A DNA stretch of 64,000 bases from Gloeocapsopsis sp. IPPAS B-1203 (GTDB taxonomy: Bacteria; Cyanobacteriota; Cyanobacteriia; Cyanobacteriales; Chroococcidiopsidaceae). How positions within the stretch are numbered: the first letter of the stretch is position 1; the number at the start of each line of letters is the position of its first letter. Of the stretch, positions 57,235-64,000 are shown piece by piece. The position numbers were made by a program, and so were the translations under genes. Under the pieces are notes generated by a model. The model worked only from the letters and a program-made list of their open reading frames with translations, did not search any database and had not been told where the DNA came from. The stretch is taken from contig NZ_PEIG01000009.1 in the NCBI RefSeq assembly GCF_002749975.1, positions 186,001 through 250,000 of the forward strand, read 5' to 3'.

Positions 57235-57387
57235 AAGGCTACCTTTTAATCATTTTTTTGTCAACTATGGCTAGCCTATCATTTAGTAACAATTATAAGT
57301 AATTATACTTAAAAAAGAACTTGCCTCAAGAGCACTAATCCCTCAAAGCAAGCTTGTCAATTTGTCAGTTGTAATTGAGATAGCTTT

Positions 57388-58782
57388 TTATAACTGCTTT
57401 ACCTCAGAAACCAACTTGCCTACGACATCTTTAGCGCTACCAAAGAGCATCATAGTTTTATCTTTGTAGAACAGATCGTTATCTACCCCAGCAAAGCCAG
57501 TACTCATACCCCGCTTAATTACAATTGTGTGCTTAGCGCGATCTACTTCTAAAATTGGCATTCCATAAATGGGGCTAGCAGCATCGCTACGGGCTGCGGG
57601 ATTAACAACATCATTTGCGCCAATTACCAACGCGACATCTGTTTGCTCAAATTGGGGATTAATATCCTCCATATCATGCAACTGTGGATACGGAACATTC
57701 GCTTCTGCAAGTAACACATTCATGTGCCCTGGCATTCTTCCAGCAACAGGGTGAATGGCATACTTGACATCGACACCCATTTTTTCAAGTTGATCTGCTA
57801 ATTCGCGAACACTGTGCTGTGCTTGCGCTACTGCCATCCCATATCCAGGAACAATCACGACTGAACGCGCATAACCCAACATCATTGCGCCTTCTTCGGG
57901 ATCAATGCTGTGGACAGTTTTATCTTCTGTCCCACTACCGCCAGCAACTCCAGCTTTACCAAACGAGCCAAACAACACGCTAACTAATGAGCGGTTCATT
58001 GCTTTGCACATGATCTGCGTCAAAATTAACCCAGATGCACCTACCAAAGCACCTGCAATAATTAGCATATTGTTCATGACGACAAAACCAGCAGCACTCG
58101 CCGCTAAACCTGACAACGAGTTCAACAGCGAAATCACGACAGGCATATCGCCACCACCAATTGGTAGGACAAATAATACGCCGAGGAGTAGGGAAACGCC
58201 CACTACTGCCAAGAATATTGGTAAATTTTCGGGGGCAAATAATAAATATCCGCTACCAACAACAAAACCACCTAAAAGTAAGGCATTAATCGGTTGCTGT
58301 AAAGGAAATGTCACAGGGGAACCGCTGATTAAACCTTGCAGCTTGGCAAAGGCAATCATACTGCCAGTAAAGGTGACACCACCAATAAAGACATCCAACA
58401 GCATGGAAATATTGGCATCGAGGGGAATCGCTTGAGAATTTCCCATTAATCGCCAAAACTCTGCCACTGCTACCAGTGCCGAAGCCGCACCACCAAGTCC
58501 GTTCAATAAGCCCACCATCTGCGGCATTGCCGTCATGGCAACTTTTTGCGCAGCGATCGCACCAATCAACGAACCAACCGCTAACCCAATTAGAATCATT
58601 TCATAGCTCAGCACTTGGCGATCGAGCAACGTTGCGACGACAGCAAGCAACATCCCGACTGCTGCTAAGAAATTACCTTGCCGTGCAGTAGCAGGCGAAC
58701 CTAATTTTTTTAAACCAACAATAAATAACGAAGCAGCGACTAAATAAGTTAACTGAATTCCAGTTGGTAGAAAGTCACTCAC
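57388..58782 (-). CDS. pntB: Proton-translocating NAD(P) transhydrogenase, beta subunit
   Basis: 464 residues. About eight or nine membrane helices in the first 260 residues, then the NADP-binding domain III with VVIVPGYGMAVAQAQHSV (Rossmann loop), RMPGHMNVLLAEANVPY, VIGANDVVNPAARSD and KRGMSTGFAGVDNDLFY. The start is GTG 58782, overlapping the pntAB stop. It couples the proton gradient to NADPH formation with the two alpha parts upstream. Confidence 0.96.
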   Translation of the reverse strand: MSDFLPTGIQLTYLVAASLFIVGLKKLGSPATARQGNFLAAVGMLLAVVATLLDRQVLSYEMILIGLAVGSLIGAIAAQKVAMTAMPQMVGLLNGLGGAASALVAVAEFWRLMGNSQAIPLDANISMLLDVFIGGVTFTGSMIAFAKLQGLISGSPVTFPLQQPINALLLGGFVVGSGYLLFAPENLPIFLAVVGVSLLLGVLFVLPIGGGDMPVVISLLNSLSGLAASAAGFVVMNNMLIIAGALVGASGLILTQIMCKAMNRSLVSVLFGSFGKAGVAGGSGTEDKTVHSIDPEEGAMMLGYARSVVIVPGYGMAVAQAQHSVRELADQLEKMGVDVKYAIHPVAGRMPGHMNVLLAEANVPYPQLHDMEDINPQFEQTDVALVIGANDVVNPAARSDAASPIYGMPILEVDRAKHTIVIKRGMSTGFAGVDNDLFYKDKTMMLFGSAKDVVGKLVSEVKQL

Positions 58783-59072
58783 GCTTTCACCTCTTTTTTC
58801 TTAAACATTTGCAACATCCGATCTGTCACCAAGAAACCACCTACAACGTTAATGGTCGCTAGTACGACGGCAATTAACCCTAAAATGACAGATACCTGTC
58901 CCTCATTAGCACCCGAAACTAGAATTGCGCCGATAACCGCAATGCCGGAAATCGCATTCGCACCAGACATTAAAGGCGTATGTAATGTTGGCGGGACTTT
59001 ATTGATGACCTCAAATCCTGTAAAAGATGCCAAAACAAATACAAACAAAGCAGCAAGTAATGCTTCTGTCAT
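58779..59072 (-). CDS. pntAB: Proton-translocating NAD(P) transhydrogenase, alpha subunit part 2
   Basis: 97 residues, three helices (ALLAALFVFVLASFTGFEVI, ANAISGIAVIGAILVSGA, SVILGLIAVVLATINVVGGF). ATG 59072 begins MTEALLAAL; a longer frame upstream is repeat-derived. It corresponds to the membrane region that is fused to the NAD-binding domain in enteric PntA but separate in cyanobacteria. Confidence 0.94.
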   Translation of the reverse strand: MTEALLAALFVFVLASFTGFEVINKVPPTLHTPLMSGANAISGIAVIGAILVSGANEGQVSVILGLIAVVLATINVVGGFLVTDRMLQMFKKKEVKA

Positions 59073-59092
59073 TGAAAAATCTCCATTTCTTA

Positions 59093-59124
59093 GTAGGTAA
59101 TTGGTAATGGGTGATTGGTAATTG
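59093..59124. repeat. Short tandem repeat GGTAATTGG between pntAA and pntAB
   Basis: Imperfect copies GGTAATTGGTAATGGG and GATTGGTAATTG within an operon spacer. This is an STRR insertion between two co-transcribed genes. Confidence 0.65.
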
Positions 59125-59144
59125 CTTTGATCGCCCATCACCAC

Positions 59145-60311
59145 TTAACCAGCCGTGGCACTACTGAAAGTTGCCAAAGCCTCTTTGACTCGTTGATTGC
59201 GAATTTCACCTGCGTGTGTAATGCAAGCAGCACTGACAATATCGTCATCAAAATTCACGTCTAAGTTGCCATCTTTAATCAGCAATTGGACAAGTGAAAA
59301 AAGGTTTTTTGCATACAGTTGACTCGCGTGAACTGGCATTGACGAAGGTAGATTAATTGGTCCAATAATTGTTACACCATTGCGTTGCACGTCTTTACCT
59401 GGTTCGGTACAAGCACAGTTTCCACCTTGTTCAGCAGCAATATCGACAATAACTGAACCTGGTTTCATTCGAGCTACCATTTCTTCAGTAACAAGTAGCG
59501 GTGCTTTTTTACCAGGAACTTGTGCCGTTGTAATAACTACGTCAGATTGCTTGATGTGTTCGGCAACAACTTCTTGCGTACGTTGCTTTGCAGCTTCCGA
59601 AACTTCTTTAGCGTATCCACCATCGGCAACGGTATCTTCATTAAGTTGGACTTCAACAAATTTAGCGCCCAAGCTTTGAACTTCTTCTTTGACTGCGGGG
59701 CGAATATCAAAGGCTTCTACTACAGCGCCTAGGCGTCTTGCAGTGGCGATCGCTTGTAATCCAGCGACTCCTGCACCCATGATAAATACTTTAGCTGGAG
59801 CGATTGTTCCCGCCGCAGTCGTCAGCATGGGAAAGTATTTTGGCAGTGCTGCGGCAGCAATTAACACGGCTTTGTATCCCGCAATCGATGCTTGTGATGA
59901 TAAAGCATCCATACTTTGCGCTCTCGTTGTGCGCGGGATCATTTCCATACTCAGCGCTGTAATCTGTCGCTGTGCTAAACGCTGGGCGATCTCAGGTTCA
60001 CCTAATGGATTTAAAAAGCTAATTAAAACTGCGCCTTCACGCAATAAATCTACTTCCAAACGTCCGTCTTCGCGCTCTCTAGGTATCCCTACTTTGAGCA
60101 GGATATCAGCTTCACGCCACAAGGCATCTGTATCAGTTATGATTTTTGCCCCTGCTGTTTCGTAGTCTGTATCCGTAAAAAAGGAACTTTCTCCGGCACC
60201 TGCTTCTACCCAGATTTCGATTCCCTTCTTAACTAGTCGAGCAACTGTATCTGGAATTAAGGCAACACGACGCTCACCAACTTCAATTTCTTTTGCAACT
60301 GCTAATTTCAT
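59145..60311 (-). CDS. pntAA: Proton-translocating NAD(P) transhydrogenase, alpha subunit part 1
   Basis: 388 residues. MKLAVAKEIEVGERRVALIP is the alanine dehydrogenase/PntA N-terminus; KVFIMGAGVAGLQAIATARR is the NAD-binding loop, then VVEAFDIRPAVKEEVQSLGA and IVDIAAEQGGNCACTEPG. It binds NAD(H) in the cytoplasm and hands hydride to the NADP domain of PntB. Ribosome binding site AAGGAG 6 bases upstream of ATG 60311. First gene of the three-gene operon. Confidence 0.96.
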   Translation of the reverse strand: MKLAVAKEIEVGERRVALIPDTVARLVKKGIEIWVEAGAGESSFFTDTDYETAGAKIITDTDALWREADILLKVGIPREREDGRLEVDLLREGAVLISFLNPLGEPEIAQRLAQRQITALSMEMIPRTTRAQSMDALSSQASIAGYKAVLIAAAALPKYFPMLTTAAGTIAPAKVFIMGAGVAGLQAIATARRLGAVVEAFDIRPAVKEEVQSLGAKFVEVQLNEDTVADGGYAKEVSEAAKQRTQEVVAEHIKQSDVVITTAQVPGKKAPLLVTEEMVARMKPGSVIVDIAAEQGGNCACTEPGKDVQRNGVTIIGPINLPSSMPVHASQLYAKNLFSLVQLLIKDGNLDVNFDDDIVSAACITHAGEIRNQRVKEALATFSSATAG

Positions 60312-61144
60312 TCAATCTCCTTCTTGATAATCCCAATCACGCAATTCAAAACTATGTGTGTTACTAGCTCCCTCTATAGCCAATTGAAAGCTCCTTACTC
60401 CTCCTCAGTTTTGCATGGACAAGGCAAAGCAGCGTGTTATCCGCTTTGTTGCTATCGGAGGCTTCATTGTGGCAATTGCAATTTAATACTTTTCAAAACT
60501 TACTTATACTTAATTCTGCACATCTTATTGCGATCCCCAAATGTTAAATTCTATCTTTAGCTTCTTTTATAAATTGAGCTACAAAAAATAGCCTATATGT
60601 TACACGTAGTAACATTGACTTTCTTCGTCATACAGAAAGCATATTTAACAATTTTGGGAAATGTCTTGATGAATGTAGCTTACCTGATAGGCACTTGTGT
60701 GGCAAAATGTCTCAACTTTTATAACGAAAACCCAAGATATAGACACACTGGTACACATTTATCAACAAAGTCAAGCAAATTACCTAAGATGAGAGTAACT
60801 CAAACTGAGCCTGCTCTGCTTCTTTGGTCTAAGATATGCTCAACAAAATCTTAAGAAAATGGCACTTTTTTCAACTACAGCACGTCCAACCTCACAGGAG
60901 CGAGGAGCGATGAGTAAGGAGTTCTCTCACCCCTTAACAGGCATTTAGCGGCTGGAATTGCGATTTGTGTGTCGGGCTACTTCCTCTCCACACAATTTTT
61001 AGCTTCTCCATACCATTAGTGCTAGAGCCTTAAACTTGATTTACACGAGATTCTTTTCTGCCCTCGTCTCTCATCCCTAGCTCCTCGCCCCTTTCTGGTA
61101 AAGTTTAGTAAAAACACCTAGTAATTTTTTAGGTATACAGACCG
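60312..61144. other. Gap of 833 bp, no convincing gene
   Basis: Holds the pntAA promoter. Plus-strand frames of 78 codons (60324) and 85 codons (60597) have Cys/Leu-rich or random-looking composition and no good ribosome binding site. A 23-codon frame at 60415 (MDKAKQRVIRFVAIGGFIVA) has one hydrophobic stretch and is only a curiosity. At 60890-61100 there are GAGCGAGGAGCGATGAG repeats and CCTCGCCCC-like inverse copies. Nothing else seen. Confidence 0.5.
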
Positions 61145-61678
61145 ATGGTAGCCACAAAAGTATCTATGCGTCGCGTAATTTCTGCTTTAGCTGTTAGTGG
61201 TTGTTTGATTGCTGCATTTCCTGTCATTTCTACCGCCCAGTCTTTACCTGGTTTTACAATATTTAGCGGTGTAAAACGCGAAAATCAGTTGCCTTTTCGC
61301 TTGGATTTTGGTGGGCAAGCTAATGGTTGGGATCGGTACCGCTTGCGCATTCCAGGAAATAGGCTGAATTTAGCTGCTGCTCAATTTACAGTTTCCTATC
61401 CAGATAACTATCGAGGCAAATTTGATCCAGATAAAATTGAAGTACGTGTAAGAGGCAAAAGCGTACCCCTGCAAGAAGTGAGATGGGACCAAGAAAACCG
61501 TGTAGTAGAAATCTTTCCTGCCGAACCTGTACCAGCTAACTCGCGTACTGAAATAGTATTTTCTAATGTTAGAAATCCTACCTTTGGCGGGATGTACTAT
61601 TTCAATTGCCAGATTCAATCTCCTGGTGATGTACCCCTACTGCGCTATGTAGGAACGTGGATTCTGAGTATTAGTTGA
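61145..61678 (+). CDS. DUF2808-family exported protein
   Basis: 177 residues. The signal peptide ends near STAQS at residue 29. The mature domain, with FSGVKRENQLPFRLDFGGQA and YRLRIPGNRLNLAAAQFTVS, is the cyanobacterial DUF2808 pattern, including NPTFGGMYYFNCQIQSPGD. Function unknown, located in the periplasm or outer membrane. A single gene upstream of rpmH. Confidence 0.85.
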   Translation: MVATKVSMRRVISALAVSGCLIAAFPVISTAQSLPGFTIFSGVKRENQLPFRLDFGGQANGWDRYRLRIPGNRLNLAAAQFTVSYPDNYRGKFDPDKIEVRVRGKSVPLQEVRWDQENRVVEIFPAEPVPANSRTEIVFSNVRNPTFGGMYYFNCQIQSPGDVPLLRYVGTWILSIS

Positions 61679-61793
61679 GCTAGCAGTTAGTCTATCTTCC
61701 TGAGAAGCTGCTATTCAAGTCAATCAGTTGCAAGTTTGGTGATACAATAAGAGATTGTGATTTTTTGAAACAGCTGAGTAAGGAAGAAAACCC

Positions 61794-61928
61794 ATGAAGC
61801 GCACTCTAGAAGGAACCAACCGCAAAAGAAAAAGAACATCTGGCTTTCGCGCTCGCATGCGGACTCCAGATGGACAAAACGTGATTAAAGCTCGCAGAAA
61901 AAAAGGACGTCATCGGTTAACCGTTTAG
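61794..61928 (+). CDS. rpmH: 50S ribosomal protein L34
   Basis: 44 residues, [20 protein letters not shown] then [20 protein letters not shown], the standard L34. AAGGAAGAAAACCC precedes the ATG, giving a ribosome binding site at AAGGAAG. It opens the conserved rpmH-rnpA-yidC cluster. Confidence 0.97.
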   Translation: MKRTLEGTNRKRKRTSGFRARMRTPDGQNVIKARRKKGRHRLTV

Positions 61929-61959
61929 CGTTGAGACATTCAAAAATCAACGAGACGTA

Positions 61960-62361
61960 GTGCATAGCTCAAATAGACTTCAAAGTCGGTACGATTTCCG
62001 AGCAGTGTTTCGAGAAGGTATCCGCTGTCATGGATCTCATCTCACACTGAGAGCCTTACACAAAAAAGCTAAACCGATTGTTAATAATTCCAAGGTGGAG
62101 CCAGAAAACTTTGAGTTAGTGCCAACTAAAATTGGCATTTCGATTAGTACAAAGGTGAGTAAACGGGCTGTAGTGCGCAATCGGATCAAGCGTCAGATCC
62201 GAGCAGCTTTTCGCAGTTTGTTACCTCAGATATCGCCTGGATGGCTATTAGTGGTTATCGTAAAACCTTCAGTTGTGCAAGCTAAGTGCGATTACGATCA
62301 ATTTCTGCAAGAATTAGAGCAGTTGTTGAAAGAAGCTGAGGTAATCGATGGGCATTCGTGA
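61960..62361 (+). CDS. rnpA: Ribonuclease P protein component
   Basis: 133 residues. NRLQSRYDFRAVFREG at the N-terminus and KVSKRAVVRNRIKRQIRAAF (RNR motif) are diagnostic. It helps the RNase P RNA process tRNA 5' ends. GTG start at 61960, 31 bp after rpmH. Its end overlaps the next start by 14 bp. Confidence 0.96.
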   Translation: MHSSNRLQSRYDFRAVFREGIRCHGSHLTLRALHKKAKPIVNNSKVEPENFELVPTKIGISISTKVSKRAVVRNRIKRQIRAAFRSLLPQISPGWLLVVIVKPSVVQAKCDYDQFLQELEQLLKEAEVIDGHS

Positions 62362-62728
62362 AGAAGTGTTTTTTGAAGGTGGACCGCATACTGGAGACCT
62401 TATTATTAACTTGCTAATTGGATTAACGCTAATCGGTTTACCACTGAGTGTTGGCGCAATTGTCAGAGCCTTGTGGTTACGCTATCGCGTTACAAATCGT
62501 AGAATTACAGTAACAGGAGGATGGCAAGGGCGCGATCGCACTGATATTATCTACGCAGAAATTGTCAAGATTGTAAAAGTTCCTCGTGGTCTTGGCATGT
62601 GGGGAGATATGGTTCTTACACTTAGAGATGGTAGTCGCTTGGAACTACGTGCAGTTCCAAAGTTTCGCGAGATTTACGACTATATCAACGAGCAAGTAGC
62701 TGCCAAGAAAGTTGGTGCAACATCATAG
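62348..62728 (+). CDS. PH-domain membrane protein in the rnpA-yidC cluster
   Basis: 126 residues. One or two helices (NLLIGLTLIGLPLSVGAIVR) precede a bacterial PH-like domain: RYRVTNRRITVTGGWQGRDR, IIYAEIVKIVKVPRGLG and MVLTLRDGSRLELRAVPKFR. Commonly found in cyanobacteria between rnpA and yidC; its role is unknown, perhaps in membrane insertion. The ATG lies inside the rnpA end, so translation is coupled. Confidence 0.85.
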   Translation: MGIREEVFFEGGPHTGDLIINLLIGLTLIGLPLSVGAIVRALWLRYRVTNRRITVTGGWQGRDRTDIIYAEIVKIVKVPRGLGMWGDMVLTLRDGSRLELRAVPKFREIYDYINEQVAAKKVGATS

Positions 62729-62946
62729 TCTGATAACGATATGAGGGCAGGCTTCTGGTTTTACTATGAAATGCTAGAGCCAGTGCTTAGCGTAGTATTT
62801 AATAATATGAACGAATTTTGAACATCGATGTGTTAGTAAAATGACGAAAAACATCAATCCTCCGTTCTCTGCTCGCAACGCCTAACCCTTAGTTCGGATA
62901 CATTAGATTCAGACAAATTAGAGTAGTTCAGGTTGACTTAACACCA

Positions 62947-64000
62947 ATGGATTTTGGTATCGGGTTTCTTTCTAACAACGTAATGCTGCCGATCCTGGAT
63001 TTCTTCTATGGGATCGTGCCCAGCTATGGCTTAGCGATCGTGGCGTTAACACTCGTCATTCGCTTTGCACTTTACCCTCTCAGTGCTGGCTCAATTCGCA
63101 ATATGCGGCGCACGCGAATTACGCAGCCTTTAATGCAAAAGCGGGTTAAAGAAATTCAAGAACGACACAAGGACAATCCTGCAAAGTTGCAGGAAGAGAT
63201 GAGCGCGGTATACAAAGAATTTGGTAATCCGCTAGCTGGATGTTTACCAGTACTGTTGCAAATGCCAGTACTGTTTGCTTTATTCGCGACGCTGCGCGGT
63301 TCGCCGTTTTCTGATATCAACTATACTGTCAACCTGCAAATTGTACCCCAGGAACAAATCGAACGAATTCAACCAAAAGCCTTTGCGACTTCACCTCAAA
63401 ATATCTATATAGCCGATGGAGAGCATTACCGCATTAGCGCAATTGTACCTAGTGGTAATAGCTTAGCTGTTGGAGAAAAAACAAAGCTCGAATTTCAAAC
63501 AGTTGAGGGTAAGCCACTTCAAGAGTTAGCGGCTGAACATCCAGAAACTAGGATTAAGCCACGTTGGAGCATCACTAAAGGTCAAGAGCGGATACAAATT
63601 GATGAAGTAGGCAATATTGAAGCCTTGCAACCAGGTGAAGCAACAATCCAAGGAACTATTCCAGGAATTGCTTCGGAAAAAGGCTTTTTGTTTATTGATG
63701 CTTTGGGCAGAGTGGGCGCGTTTGATGCCGATGGCAAAATTCACTGGGATATTGTGGCAATGGTGATCGGCTTTGGTTTGAGTTTATATCTTAACCAAGT
63801 TCTTTCTGGTCAAGGTGCCTCAGGTAATCCTCAACAAGATACAGTTAACAAAATTACTCCAGTCATTTTTTCGGGGATGTTTTTGTTTTTCCCGTTACCT
63901 GCTGGAGTCCTGATGTACATGCTCATTGCGAATATCTTCCAAACATTGCAAACTTTTGTTGTTTCCCGCGAACCATTGCCTGAAAATCTCCAAAAGATTG
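62947..64000 (+). CDS. yidC: Membrane protein insertase YidC, 3' end cut by window edge
   Basis: 351 codons are visible. Helix pattern of the Oxa1/YidC core: [20 protein letters not shown], then [20 protein letters not shown], and the C-terminal [20 protein letters not shown]. Between helices 2 and 3 (about residues 125-260) lies an insert whose [20 protein letters not shown] part resembles a bacterial Ig-like (Big_2) fold. It inserts membrane proteins, here into plasma and thylakoid membranes. ATG 62947, in its own unit 218 bp after the PH gene. Confidence 0.94.
   Translation, partial: MDFGIGFLSNNVMLPILDFFYGIVPSYGLAIVALTLVIRFALYPLSAGSIRNMRRTRITQPLMQKRVKEIQERHKDNPAKLQEEMSAVYKEFGNPLAGCLPVLLQMPVLFALFATLRGSPFSDINYTVNLQIVPQEQIERIQPKAFATSPQNIYIADGEHYRISAIVPSGNSLAVGEKTKLEFQTVEGKPLQELAAEHPETRIKPRWSITKGQERIQIDEVGNIEALQPGEATIQGTIPGIASEKGFLFIDALGRVGAFDADGKIHWDIVAMVIGFGLSLYLNQVLSGQGASGNPQQDTVNKITPVIFSGMFLFFPLPAGVLMYMLIANIFQTLQTFVVSREPLPENLQKI

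Noticed and set aside
60324-60854. 78- and 85-codon frames in the gap before the DUF2808 gene
   Set aside because: Random-looking composition with scattered cysteines, no ribosome binding site, no family resemblance.

Overview
The window is chromosomal DNA from a cyanobacterium. The evidence is petN (cytochrome b6f), ndhD, the plastoquinone/tocopherol-pathway methyltransferase at the left edge, the cyanobacterial-type glutamate-cysteine ligase, many copies of the HIP1 octamer GCGATCGC, and short tandem repeats of the GGTAATA type between genes. Genus cannot be fixed from sequence reading alone. Genes are mostly single or in short operons on both strands, as is usual for the phylum.

Layout. 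1-8.3 kb: truncated methyltransferase, tRNA-Pro(CGG), a large LysM/M23 envelope protein, trmL, gshA, a histone-deacetylase-family hydrolase. 8.4-19.2 kb: dhaK-dhaL and, 6.5 kb on, a DhaM-HPr-EI fusion, which together make a complete PEP-dependent dihydroxyacetone kinase; between them lie a DUF697 GTPase, a clear cyclic-di-AMP (ydaO-type) riboswitch before a 67-residue unknown protein, a DUF937 protein, fmt and others. 19.4-28 kb is the accessory stretch: a frameshifted Crp/Fnr regulator, pyrF-pyrE fusion, a decayed VapBC-like toxin-antitoxin pair, two unknown secreted proteins, an AT-rich spacer, an NB-ARC STAND ATPase with no sensor repeats overlapping an SDR gene, and an intact MntA-HepT pair. 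28-40.7 kb: MerR regulator, thrB, ndhD, dienelactone hydrolase, a type II restriction-modification pair (SinI-like nuclease plus an HTH-fused C5 methyltransferase), a Pmp3-type peptide, SUI1, trpB, CAP protein, 3'-5' exonuclease. 41.1-45.3 kb is a divergent iron locus: FTR1 permease and a ferritin-like protein on one strand, imelysin and a di-haem DUF1111 cytochrome on the other. 45.3-64 kb: dnaB, rplI, gloB, tlyA, ABC exporter, petN, phoD, DUF3800 protein, pntB-pntAB-pntAA, DUF2808 protein, and the rpmH-rnpA-PH-yidC cluster, with yidC cut by the right edge.

Genes that work together: dhaK/dhaL/dhaM; FTR1/ferritin-like/imelysin/DUF1111 (inferred iron uptake and storage); the restriction-modification pair; mntA/hepT; three pnt subunits; rpmH/rnpA/yidC. 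The most unusual points are the riboswitch controlling an uncharacterised small gene, the self-contained PTS kinase, the four-gene iron locus, and the methyltransferase with its own DNA-binding domain. Several genes show single-base frame breaks; where these lie in homopolymers, sequencing error must be excluded.
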